NCBI GenBank assembly: GCA_019417795.1
Contig: DXUR01000006.1
Span: 1-29,707, forward strand
Length of the DNA: 29,707 bases
Reading direction: 5' to 3'
DNA from: Clostridiales bacterium
GTDB taxonomy: Bacteria > Bacillota_A > Clostridia > Oscillospirales > Oscillospiraceae
The notes under the pieces were generated by a model. It worked only from the letters and a program-made list of their open reading frames with translations. It searched no databases and had not been told where the DNA came from. Both the position numbers and the translations under genes were made by a program. The stretch's first letter is position 1; each line of letters starts with the position of its first letter. Below, piece after piece: positions 14,226 through 21,915 of this stretch.

Positions 14226-15722
14226 TCACTTCTGCAGTATCTGCTTTTCGTTCTCCTGCACACGCCGCTCGAGCGCTGTATACTGCCGGAGCTCGTCCTC
14301 GGTAAATCCCCGGAACTTCGCCTGCTCGTAGTCACGCTCCGCGGCCGCGATATCCTGCAGCACCGCATCCGACGCCGGCAGCAGCTCGAGACGAATCTTC
14401 CGCGGCTCGCGTTTTTTCTTCGTCATTCCGTTCGCGTCTGCATCCTGTGCCTCGCCACGCTTTCCGAAAAGACCGGTCGCCTCGGCTATTTCCGCCGCTT
14501 CACGTCGTTTCCTCGGCACGTCGACCACTTCGAGCATCCCGCGTGAGACCAGCTTCTGCAGCGCGGCGCGCAGATCCCCGCGGCTCATATGCATCAGCTC
14601 CGCGAGATCCTTCCGGCTCAGCGCCTTTCCGGCATCCTTTCGATCAGTCGCCTCCACGGCATCTTCCCGCGCAGGCATCTGCGCTTCAGCCCCTCGAGTG
14701 AGCGCCTTTCCCGCGTCCTTCCGATACAGCAGCAGCGACAGCTCCGCCAGCGTCATATCATACTTCAGCGCCACCGACTCGAGATAGCGCTCGAGCAGCT
14801 TCCGGTCGCGGTACTTCTCCACGATGATCCCATCCTCCGAAATCACCTCCTGCAGCGCCTGGCTCCGCTCCTCACCGAGCTTCTGCGTCCCCGGAATCGT
14901 CGCCGGGAACACGAAACCATCCTTCGCCGCATCCACTAGAAAATGATAGACCTGCAGCCGCTTCCGCTCATACGCATCCTCATCCAGCACATGCTTGAAG
15001 AAGTCGTTGTAGCACTCGAACATCGCGAGTTTCATCTCCACCGTCCGCGCGAAGCTGATCTTCTGATTCACCAGCGAACCCTTCGTCTTCACATAATAGT
15101 AGACCGGCGTCCGCAGCGCATAGAACGTCGTCGCATAGCGCACATACTCGAGATTAAACAGAAAATCCTCGCACCAGCTGAGCTTCGCATCCATCCGGAT
15201 CCCGTGCGCCTCCACAAGCGAGCGCCGGTACAGCTTATTCCACAGCACCCCATAGTAGTAGTCCGCCGGGTTCTCCATCATGAAGCCAACGAACGCTTCA
15301 CGCCCGATCACCTGGTCCGCGTCGATATCCCCCTTCTGCGACACCATCTCTCCGACGACACGATAGAAATCCGCGATCACCATGTCGCAGCCCGTCTCCT
15401 CGGCCGCCCGCACCATCAGCTTCGTCGCATCCGCCGTCAGCCAGTCATCACTGTCCACGAACTGCAGAAACGTACCCCGCGCCCGCGCGATCGCCTGGTT
15501 TCGCGTATCCGACACCCCCGTATTCTCCTTATGCACGACCACCACGCGCGCATCCGCCCGCGCATATCCGTCGCAGATCTCCCCGGACCGATCCTTACTT
15601 CCATCATCCATGAGGATCAGCTCGAAATCCCGAAACTCCTGATTCAGAATACTGTCCACACAGCGCGCGAGACTCTTCTCCGCGTTATACACCGGCACGA
15701 TGATACTGACCTTCGGCTCCAT
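14226..15722 (-). CDS. GT2 glycosyltransferase fused to a MarR-like winged-helix domain
   Basis: This protein has 498 residues. Residues 4-100 are a GT-A family 2 core: VSIIVPVYNAEKSL, the nucleotide-binding MDDGS (39-42 DDGS), and the metal-binding DSDD (90-93). A mixed region with the typical WCEDFLFNLEYVRY segment extends to ~240. Residues ~305-498 read like a MarR protein: helical dimer segment (RKLLERYLESVALKYDMTLA), helix-turn-helix (KDLAELMHMSRGDLRAALQKL, about 371-391), wing, then C-terminal dimer helices (LPASDAVLQDIAAAERDYEQ to the end). ATG 15722 is chosen because GGAGG lies 5 nt upstream and the GT2 core starts at once; the frame is open 74 codons further. It probably glycosylates a surface or small substrate and may sense it or self-regulate. 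It is cargo with foreign codon use. Confidence 0.85.
   Translation of the reverse strand: MEPKVSIIVPVYNAEKSLARCVDSILNQEFRDFELILMDDGSKDRSGEICDGYARADARVVVVHKENTGVSDTRNQAIARARGTFLQFVDSDDWLTADATKLMVRAAEETGCDMVIADFYRVVGEMVSQKGDIDADQVIGREAFVGFMMENPADYYYGVLWNKLYRRSLVEAHGIRMDAKLSWCEDFLFNLEYVRYATTFYALRTPVYYYVKTKGSLVNQKISFARTVEMKLAMFECYNDFFKHVLDEDAYERKRLQVYHFLVDAAKDGFVFPATIPGTQKLGEERSQALQEVISEDGIIVEKYRDRKLLERYLESVALKYDMTLAELSLLLYRKDAGKALTRGAEAQMPAREDAVEATDRKDAGKALSRKDLAELMHMSRGDLRAALQKLVSRGMLEVVDVPRKRREAAEIAEATGLFGKRGEAQDADANGMTKKKREPRKIRLELLPASDAVLQDIAAAERDYEQAKFRGFTEDELRQYTALERRVQENEKQILQK
14616..14723 (-). repeat. Internal codon-repeat in the GT2-MarR linker
   Basis: The peptide RKDAGKAL is encoded twice, at residues 334-341 (plus 14700-14723) and 361-368 (plus 14619-14642), about 81 nt apart. 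It brackets a low-complexity insert just before the helix-turn-helix. The DNA of the two copies differs at several third positions, so the duplication is not recent. The insert looks dispensable for the fold. Confidence 0.6.
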
Positions 15723-15739
15723 AGGCACCTCCATCAAAA

Positions 15740-15753
15740 AACTACTTCTAGTT
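15740..15753 (-). promoter_or_regulatory. Candidate operator in the GT2-MarR leader
   Basis: Minus strand AACTA-GAAG-TAGTT is a perfect 5-bp inverted repeat 17 nt before the start codon. It lies just after a possible extended -10 (TGGTACAAC). A weak -35 (GTGTCA) is 17 nt further upstream. An inverted repeat at this place would suit autoregulation by the MarR-like domain of the encoded protein. Short repeats of this size also arise by chance. Confidence 0.35.
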
Positions 15754-15806
15754 GTACCATAAAACCCTCCCGTTGACACTCGTATATTTCTGCTCACTTT
15801 TCCCGG

Positions 15807-15842
15807 GCCAATGTCTCGGCCCTCCGCCTGCTCACTCCGCGC
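15807..15842. repeat. 36-bp direct repeat, right copy
   Basis: GCCAATGTCTCGGCCCTCC to TCACTCCGCGC is the partner of 14108-14143. It is followed up to ~15945 by more degenerate GC-rich echoes (TCACGTCGCGTCCACCC, TCACGTCGCATCG), which suggests a family of dispersed GC-rich repeats. The minus-strand frame through this part is open and in frame with the glycosyltransferase, but it has no plausible start signal. Confidence 0.68.
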
Positions 15843-15954
15843 CCACGCGTCCGCACCCTCCACCTTCTCACGTCGCGTCCACCCATTCGCACTCGTTGCC
15901 TTTATCGCGCCCATGCCTCCGCCCACTACCTCCTCACGTCGCATCGAAGCACCA

Positions 15955-16085
15955 ATTCCCTCATGAAAATGTCATATTACAGCATAAATTCGCTCATGAA
16001 AGTGTAATGAAGCACGGATTATTCCCTCATGAAAGTGGCAAAATACTGAAAAGAACGCTCATAAAAGTGGCAGAGCACGGAAATC
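15955..16085. repeat. Four direct repeats with a 32-33 bp period
   Basis: The core CTCATGAAAGTG occurs at 15960 (CTCATGAAAATG), 15993, 16026 and 16058 (CTCATAAAAGTG), with spacings of 33, 33 and 32 bp. It is often preceded by ATTCC or ATTCG. The remaining ~20 bp per unit is AT-rich and only loosely conserved. The array fills the otherwise gene-free stretch between the glycosyltransferase leader and the CD1107 terminator. The regular three-helical-turn spacing resembles iterons or protein-binding arrays. The function is unknown. Confidence 0.75.
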
Positions 16086-16206
16086 TGAATGGTAAAATTC
16101 CGAGTTGTTGAGCTGTTCTTACTTTCTATTTTATCAGATATCGCCTACAGAGTCCATAGCTTCATAGCTCAAAACAGTTCACCCACCAACCATTTGGCTA
16201 TGTAAA

Positions 16207-16229
16207 GGGGACGGCTTTTCAGCCGCCCC
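16207..16229 (-). terminator. GC-rich hairpin downstream of the CD1107 gene
   Basis: Minus strand GGGGCGGCT, GAAA loop, AGCCGTCCCC forms a stem with one G-U pair, followed by TTTACATAGCC. It starts about 20 nt after the CD1107 stop. The TTTACATAGC box that follows is the same as in the Maff2 leaders. A second, weaker hairpin (CATAGCCAAA with TTTGAGCTATG, one bulge) lies at about 16163-16202. Confidence 0.72.
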
Positions 16230-16250
16230 CACCGGTCAACGCTGCGTTAA

Positions 16251-17414
16251 TCAGACAGGTTCATCGTCCGATTCCGCTTCATAATCCTCGTTGACATCCA
16301 CTTCTTCGTCCTCGTCACCATCATCCTCCGGCAGCTGGAGCGTATCTTCATCCTCATCGTGATAATCCGCATCCGGGTCCGGCTGATTTTTCTTGGACGC
16401 AGGCTTTACGCCCTTCATCTTGATATAGAGATAACCGCCGACACCGGCTGCACCGATCACAAACAGAAGCAGCATAATCATCGGAAGCGGAGACGATTTC
16501 TTCTGCTCGCTCTCTGTTTTCTGCTCTTCCGGTGCCGGTTCCGTCTCCTGCGGCTTTTCGGTTTCCGCAGGTTCCGTGACTTCCGGCTCCTTCTCCCGAT
16601 ACTTGGCAGCTTCCTCTTCATCCATCAGCGCAAGCAGATCGGCCTCGTCCACCATGTTCAGGAAATGCACATTCTGGTTGCCGTCTTTATCGCGGTCGAT
16701 GATCAGATAAAAGGTGTTGCCCGCCTTTGTCACCAGCGTAATGAACTGCTGGCTGGATTTATCTTCTTCCTCACCGATATCGTCCACCAGCGTCATATTT
16801 CCTTCCGGAGTCAAAGCTGCACTGGATTTCGTCTCATCCTCGTATGACATTCCACTCTGCATCAGATCCAGAAACAGCTTCAGCGCATCTTCACTGAACA
16901 TGCTGCTGTCTTTTGCAGAATCCGTGACATTCAGGTACTTTCCATGTGCATACCCGGTTTTGCCGTTGAAGTTTACCTTATACCAGTCACCGCATTTTTC
17001 GACAATCTCCACCGTATCGCCGGAATGCAGATATCCGATAATCTCCTGATCCATGCCGGGACCGGAACGAAAATGCAGACTGGTGATCCCCGGCACCACC
17101 GTACCAGTCTGCTTTTGGGACTTTTCGCTGCCGATATTGTATTCTTTGCCGCCCACCGTAACGATCAGGTTCCCATCCGCATCCGTAGAGACCTCATAGC
17201 CATCCGGCAGAACCTGCATGTCCGGGTCGATTTCGATGCTGTCGGTATTGTCCGTTTTCCCCGCATTTGTGCTTTCTGCTGCATCCGTCTCCTGTGCAGC
17301 GGTACTGACAGGCGTGTTCTTCTGCACATCATCGCCCGTATAGGCAAATGCAGTGGTCGTAAAGGTTCCTGCCGCCATCACGCTGGCAAGCAGCATTGCC
17401 ATCATCTTTTCCAT
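16251..17414 (-). CDS. CD1107-family (DUF4366) surface protein with SH3 domain
   Basis: This 387-residue protein has a cleavable-looking signal peptide (MEKMMAMLLASVMAAGTFTT, then AFA at ~24) and a bacterial SH3 domain at ~95-163 (SLHFRSGPGMDQEIIGYL to GYAHGKYLNV). The DUF4366 core includes ITLVTKAGNTFYLIIDRDKD and FLNMVDEADLLALMDEEE. A Glu/Pro/Thr-rich stalk, one membrane helix (~310-331) and a very acidic cytoplasmic tail follow. It probably sits in the membrane with the SH3 domain in the cell wall, beside the transfer channel. GGAGG lies 7 nt upstream, and the start overlaps the end of the DUF4315 gene by 13 nt. A terminator-like hairpin follows the stop. Confidence 0.9.
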   Translation of the reverse strand: MEKMMAMLLASVMAAGTFTTTAFAYTGDDVQKNTPVSTAAQETDAAESTNAGKTDNTDSIEIDPDMQVLPDGYEVSTDADGNLIVTVGGKEYNIGSEKSQKQTGTVVPGITSLHFRSGPGMDQEIIGYLHSGDTVEIVEKCGDWYKVNFNGKTGYAHGKYLNVTDSAKDSSMFSEDALKLFLDLMQSGMSYEDETKSSAALTPEGNMTLVDDIGEEEDKSSQQFITLVTKAGNTFYLIIDRDKDGNQNVHFLNMVDEADLLALMDEEEAAKYREKEPEVTEPAETEKPQETEPAPEEQKTESEQKKSSPLPMIMLLLFVIGAAGVGGYLYIKMKGVKPASKKNQPDPDADYHDEDEDTLQLPEDDGDEDEEVDVNEDYEAESDDEPV

Positions 17415-17662
17415 TCCATATCCTCCGTTTCTTTCTCATCCAGTTTCAGGTTCTCCGGGTTGGGAACCGCAGCCTGCGCCAGCTGAATGATGACTGCCAG
17501 CTGTTCCGGGGTCAGGCTCTGGGCATGTACCATTTCACAGATTTCGCTGTTTTCCTGCTCGTGGTACTTTCTGTCCCATTCCTTTCTGCGCTCCTCCCAT
17601 TCATCGCGTTTCCTGCGGGCTTTCTCGCGCTCCGCAGCAATCTTTTCCAGTTTCAAGCTCAT
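17402..17662 (-). CDS. DUF4315 family protein
   Basis: This 86-residue cytoplasmic protein begins with a charged coiled coil, MSLKLEKIAAEREKARRKRD, running to about residue 40. A short helical domain follows (VHAQSLTPEQLAVIIQLAQ), then a charged tail. This is the usual form and length of DUF4315 proteins, which lie between the CD1108 hydrolase gene and the CD1107 gene in this ICE family; their role is unknown. AAAGGA lies 6 nt before the ATG. The gene overlaps the next start by 13 nt, so translation is coupled. A small GGGCG/CGCCC inverted repeat lies just upstream. Confidence 0.88.
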   Translation of the reverse strand: MSLKLEKIAAEREKARRKRDEWEERRKEWDRKYHEQENSEICEMVHAQSLTPEQLAVIIQLAQAAVPNPENLKLDEKETEDMEWKR

Positions 17663-17697
17663 ATCGTATCCTTTCCGGGCGAATAAACGCCCTATTT

Positions 17698-19467
17698 TTA
17701 TCGAATTCTTCCCATGCAGTAGTAGTGCTGCCGCCAGTAGCTCGTCTCAATGGAAGCATAGGAAATTGGTGAGCCACAGTGGATCATCATCCCGTTGCCG
17801 ACATAAATGCCCACATGGGATGCGCCACTGGTGTTGTAGGTTTTCTGGAAGAAGATCAGGTCTCCGGGCTTTGCCTCACTCTTCGGGATAATGTCGCATT
17901 TTCCCATCAGACCGTTGGCCGTCTGCCTGCCTACATTCCAGCCATTGCCGCAGTGGTTGATGACCCAGCTTACAAAACCGGAGCAGTCAAAACTGGTACT
18001 CGGCGAGCTGCCGCCCCAAACATAGGGATAACCGAGATATTTCTCTGCTTCGGTAATCATCTTCCGGAATTTTTCATCCGTCAGAGCTTCGCCCGGAATG
18101 TCGTAATCCTGGTATTCTCCGCTGGAACCCGCGCCATCCGGCGTTGCAAAGGCTATGCCTGCAAACAGGTCATCTCGATTGCCCCGGCACTCCAGTGTGA
18201 CTTCGTATCGTTGCAGCTGGTCATCTGTAAGGCCGGAATTTCTTGCAACATAGTCAACGCCCCGATTGAGCAGTGTTACATTGAGGATTTTATACTCATA
18301 CTGTACCGTCACCTGATAGGTGTAGGTGTGTCCGGTTCCGGTGATTGGATTGTAGCGATAGCCCATACGGGTTTCCTTCCTTGTCCGGATTTCCACCTTT
18401 TCCTCCAACTTCAGCTCATACTGCGCTTCAAAAATACTCTGGAGCCGCGCCTGCACCTGGCTTCTCGTATAGTTTTCAAATTCTACGGTCAGCAGAGATG
18501 CAAGCTCATAGGGATTGTGACCAATCTCTGCCAGATTGTAGCGATACTCGTCATAGCCCGGATGGTCGGTTTCAATGCGGTCGATTTGTTTGCGAAGTTT
18601 ATCTTCCAGCCTGGTATAATCCGTCTCCACGCCTTTCAAATCTTCATCTTCTGCCGTGTAGGAAGTCCCCAGCACCACATTGCCGCCGCCATTGATCAAG
18701 ACGGAGCATGACGAAACCGACCCGGCAATCACCAAAACAAGCAGTCCCACGGCTGCGATACCGATGATGATATGCGAGTGGCTCTGCACAAACTGAAATG
18801 CCTTTTCCGTTATACTGACAGTACCCTGTGCAGCTTTGGCTGTGCCAGATGCTGTGTTCTCCGCAGCGGCCGCACCTGCCTTCGCAGCGGCATACTCTTT
18901 TTTGATGGCCTGCTTCTGCCGCCATCGGGAAAAGAGATTGGAACCAGCCTGCAGATCAGACTTCATGCGTTCCGCAAAGATGGAATCTACGGCATCTTTA
19001 TTTCCCTTTTTCTCCAACCGCTCCAGCTTTTTGTACTGCCGCAGCTTTCGACCATATTGGAACCGGGAACCAGCACGGGCTGCACCTTCCGCTGAGCCTT
19101 CGGTAAAATGCGCTGCCTCCACACCAGAATTATTATCCTGGTCGGCATTGCGCACACTCTGATGTGCCTTGGCTGAAAGTGCATCTGCCGCAAGATTTCC
19201 CGGCTTCTTTGGCTTTCCGCCTTTTTTCCCGGAAGCTGCTGCATTCTTTTTCGCTTTTACTTCCTGATCTGATTTCAGCTTCTTACTGCGCATCTTAGCA
19301 AGATCGGCCTCGTGACGAATCTGCCTTCGGTGTTCCGCTTTTTTCTTGCCGCCGTCTCCCGTACTGCTATCTGCGGTTTTGCTTCTGGAATCGCGAAGGG
19401 TGTTCTCCGCACCCTCGCGCTCCTGCCGCAGCTTGTCTCCGAGATTCGGATTTTTCTTGCCAGCCAT
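17698..19467 (-). CDS. CD1108-family conjugation protein with NlpC/P60 peptidase domain
   Basis: This 589-residue protein probably cleaves peptidoglycan to open a path for the transfer channel. Residues 1-225 are a Lys/Arg/Ala-rich cytoplasmic part. A membrane helix lies at ~232-252 (HIIIGIAAVGLLVLVIAGSV). A CD1108 domain follows from ~270 to ~440, with YNLAEIGHNPYELASLLT and a tandem basic and aromatic region. The NlpC/P60 domain occupies ~470-589, with the catalytic Cys495 in FDCSGFV and His551 in SHVGIYVGNG; the third residue of the triad is less certain. The ATG follows GAAGGAGG inside the virB4 stop region. The architecture and length fit the family, and all key residues are present. Confidence 0.92.
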   Translation of the reverse strand: MAGKKNPNLGDKLRQEREGAENTLRDSRSKTADSSTGDGGKKKAEHRRQIRHEADLAKMRSKKLKSDQEVKAKKNAAASGKKGGKPKKPGNLAADALSAKAHQSVRNADQDNNSGVEAAHFTEGSAEGAARAGSRFQYGRKLRQYKKLERLEKKGNKDAVDSIFAERMKSDLQAGSNLFSRWRQKQAIKKEYAAAKAGAAAAENTASGTAKAAQGTVSITEKAFQFVQSHSHIIIGIAAVGLLVLVIAGSVSSCSVLINGGGNVVLGTSYTAEDEDLKGVETDYTRLEDKLRKQIDRIETDHPGYDEYRYNLAEIGHNPYELASLLTVEFENYTRSQVQARLQSIFEAQYELKLEEKVEIRTRKETRMGYRYNPITGTGHTYTYQVTVQYEYKILNVTLLNRGVDYVARNSGLTDDQLQRYEVTLECRGNRDDLFAGIAFATPDGAGSSGEYQDYDIPGEALTDEKFRKMITEAEKYLGYPYVWGGSSPSTSFDCSGFVSWVINHCGNGWNVGRQTANGLMGKCDIIPKSEAKPGDLIFFQKTYNTSGASHVGIYVGNGMMIHCGSPISYASIETSYWRQHYYCMGRIR

Positions 19468-19470
19468 CGC

Positions 19471-21915
19471 TTACGCCTCCTTCGCTTCCTGCACTTCGGT
19501 TAATTTTGTCGTCATAATCCGGTACAGTTCCAGATCGGTCGGGAAACGATCAACGAACGGCAAAATCACATTTCCGTAGAACAGCAGTCCTTCGCCTTCA
19601 CCGGAGTGGGTCACATAGGACAGCTGATGTGGGCTGATATTCAGCTGATCCGCCAGAATCTGACGATCACCGGCTGCTTGATTCAGCATATAAATGAAGT
19701 CGCTGTTTTCAAAAATGTTCGTCACTTCGCGGGAAGAAAGCAGGTCTTTCACATTCTGGGTGATGCCGGTGGGAATACCGCCCCATTTACGGAATCGCTT
19801 CCAGATTTCCACGCTGTAGGCCGCTGTCTGCTCTTCTTTCAAAAGCAGATGGAACTCGTCCATATAGTAGCGGGTGGCTTTACCGGCATTACGGTTGGCG
19901 GTCACACGCCCCCAGACCTGATCCTGCACCACCAGCATCCCGATCTTTTTCAGCTGCTTGCCCAGCTCCTTGATGTCATAGCAGACCAGCCGGTTATTGA
20001 TATCTACGTTGGTGCGGTGGTTGAACAGGTTCAGAGAACCGGTTACATAGATTTCCAGTGCCGTTGCCACATGGTGTGCCTCCTTTTCATCCTGCCGGAG
20101 CAGAGCTTCGTACAAATCCTGCAAAACGGGCATGTTCTCCGGCACCGGGTGTTCAAAATAGGTCTGGTAAATCTGATGAACACAGCGGTCGATGACCGTC
20201 TTTTCTACCGGCTGCAAGCCTTCTTTTCCGCCCACGATCAGCTCACACAGGGACAGGATGAAATCTGCTTTCAGGGCAATCGGATTATCCTCTTCCGAAT
20301 AGTTCGCATTGATGTCCATTGGGTTGATATACTGCGTGCTGGAAGGGCTGATTTTAATGACCTGCCCCTCAAATTTCTGCACCAGTGCTGTGTACTCAGC
20401 TTCGGGATCGCACACGATTACATCGTCATCCGTCACCAGGAACGCATTGGCGATTTCTCTCTTGGCAGAGAAGGATTTACCGGAACCGGGGGTACCCAGA
20501 ATCAGCCCGTTGGGGTTTTTGAGCTTTTTCCGGTCAACCATAATCAGGTTGTTGGACAAAGCATTCAGCCCATAGTACAGAGCCTCTTTCCCGGTCTGAA
20601 ACAGTTCCTGGGTGGTAAACGGCACGAAAATTGCCGTGCTGCTGGTAGTCATGCTGCGCTGAATCTCAATCAGGTTCTGTGCCAGCGGCAGGCAGCTCAT
20701 CAGCCCCTGCTCCTGCTGGAAGTCCAGACGGCGCAGGTTGCAGTTGTACTTTTGTGCAATGCTGGAAGCCTGAAACACATTGGTTTCCAGCTCCTGCTCC
20801 GTTTCGCCGGTGTTCATCACCAGAAAGGTCAGCAGGAACATACGCTCATTCTGGCTCTGCAATTCCTTCAGCAGTGCCTTTGCGTCCTTACCGTAAGTTG
20901 CCAAATCGGACGGAATGATGTCCATATCGTATCCGGAACGGACTGCTTTCTTCTGTTCCTCAATCTTGGAACGATCCAGCTCCGTAATGGTGTGCTTAAT
21001 GGACTTGATTGCTTTATTCTGGTCTACTGACTGAATGTGCATGGTCACGATCTGGCTGGATTCCATATCCAGAAAGTCCTTCAGCAGCTGATCCGAAAGG
21101 TCGGAAGCTGTGATCTGGAGATAGGACATGGAACCATACATCCCGCCCATCTGAAAAATCCGGTTCTTCGGAAAGGCAAATCCGGTCGGAGCAATAAAGT
21201 CCTTTACCGACAGCCCACTCTCCGGCAGCCATTTCCAATCGAAATTGAATCGGTCATGGTCACCCATGTGGAACATATCGTGCATCAGATGAAGCCGTTC
21301 CTTGCCGTTCAGCAGTTTTGCCTGGACACCCAAACGTTTGAAGTTGTTCATCAGGTCGATCTCAATGTGAATGAGCCTCGGCTTTGCCTGTTTCATGGAT
21401 TCCGCCTCAATGCCAAACGTCAGATACTTCGTCTTGGTCAGGCCGTTGTTGCCCTGGGCAAGCTGGCGGCGCAGCATGGTGCTGTACTCCGTGCGCACCG
21501 GATTGAAATGATCCTTCTGGTACGGAATACGCACCATCTTCTCAAAATTCGAGGCATCCGTAGCCATATTCATAAAAGAAAGCTCAAAGCGGATGCTGGA
21601 ATCAAAGAAGTTTAGGAAGCTGCACCATTCCTCAAAGATAGCCGTCTGATCCTCCTGTTGTGCCAGCTGATAATTGATGTCCTGAAACTGAATGGTTTTG
21701 GTGTAGTAGTTGTCCGTCACACGGCAGATACCATCCGGGAACATCCGCTGAAAAGGAATGCTCTCCTGTGCCGAATGCGGAACCGTGCGGTCACCCCTTG
21801 CACGGTCGATCACCATCTGCACCTGTTTCTGCTCTGCGGCTGACAGATGGGACGGCATTCGGATGTCCTCCTGCTTTTTATTCTTCGCTGTCAGCTTTTC
21901 GAGAATTTTGAACAA
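19471..21915 (-). CDS. virB4: VirB4-like conjugation ATPase
   Basis: This 814-residue cytoplasmic ATPase powers the type IV secretion channel. The N-terminal ~420 residues are the TraC/VirB4-type domain. Walker A is GTPGSGKS (475-482), followed by FSAKREIANAFLV. Walker B is near 700 (RYYMDEFHLLL), then WGGIPTGITQNVKDLL. The best start is an unusual TTG at 21915: GGAGG lies 9 nt upstream, inside the end of prgI, with a 38-nt gene overlap. The first in-frame ATG is codon 20 (MPSHLSAAEQ) and has no comparable ribosome binding site. The rare start codon plus overlap suggests reduced or coupled translation. Confidence 0.94.
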   Translation of the reverse strand: MFKILEKLTAKNKKQEDIRMPSHLSAAEQKQVQMVIDRARGDRTVPHSAQESIPFQRMFPDGICRVTDNYYTKTIQFQDINYQLAQQEDQTAIFEEWCSFLNFFDSSIRFELSFMNMATDASNFEKMVRIPYQKDHFNPVRTEYSTMLRRQLAQGNNGLTKTKYLTFGIEAESMKQAKPRLIHIEIDLMNNFKRLGVQAKLLNGKERLHLMHDMFHMGDHDRFNFDWKWLPESGLSVKDFIAPTGFAFPKNRIFQMGGMYGSMSYLQITASDLSDQLLKDFLDMESSQIVTMHIQSVDQNKAIKSIKHTITELDRSKIEEQKKAVRSGYDMDIIPSDLATYGKDAKALLKELQSQNERMFLLTFLVMNTGETEQELETNVFQASSIAQKYNCNLRRLDFQQEQGLMSCLPLAQNLIEIQRSMTTSSTAIFVPFTTQELFQTGKEALYYGLNALSNNLIMVDRKKLKNPNGLILGTPGSGKSFSAKREIANAFLVTDDDVIVCDPEAEYTALVQKFEGQVIKISPSSTQYINPMDINANYSEEDNPIALKADFILSLCELIVGGKEGLQPVEKTVIDRCVHQIYQTYFEHPVPENMPVLQDLYEALLRQDEKEAHHVATALEIYVTGSLNLFNHRTNVDINNRLVCYDIKELGKQLKKIGMLVVQDQVWGRVTANRNAGKATRYYMDEFHLLLKEEQTAAYSVEIWKRFRKWGGIPTGITQNVKDLLSSREVTNIFENSDFIYMLNQAAGDRQILADQLNISPHQLSYVTHSGEGEGLLFYGNVILPFVDRFPTDLELYRIMTTKLTEVQEAKEA

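Larger units (their letters stand above)
13957..16195. other. Foreign GC-rich island between topB and the CD1107 gene
   Basis: The stretch from about 13957 to 16195 has a base composition and codon choice unlike the ICE genes on both sides (frequent GCG, CGC and CTCGAG-type codons). It carries a group II intron tail, a GT2-MarR fusion gene and two repeat families, none part of the conserved ICE backbone. In related elements the CD1107 gene is followed closely by topB. The TTACATAGC box occurs at both flanks (13943-13949 region and 16197-16206). Exact boundaries are an inference. Confidence 0.7.

Noticed and set aside
15773..15778. Plus-strand TTGACA as a promoter reading toward the CD1107 gene
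   Set aside because: No -10 at a proper distance and no plus-strand gene downstream.
15723..15944. N-terminal extension of the glycosyltransferase frame by 74 codons
   Set aside because: The extension is repeat-derived, has no Shine-Dalgarno sequence, and the GT2 core begins right after the internal ATG that has GGAGG.
15955..16085. CRISPR-like array
   Set aside because: Only a ~12-bp core is conserved, the rest of each unit is loosely similar rather than alternating strict repeat and unique spacer, and no cas gene is present.
19606..21030. Long plus-strand open frame (474 codons) opposite virB4
   Set aside because: It is the antisense shadow of a strongly supported ATPase gene, with no ribosome binding site and no recognisable domain; GC-rich codon bias keeps the opposite strand open.
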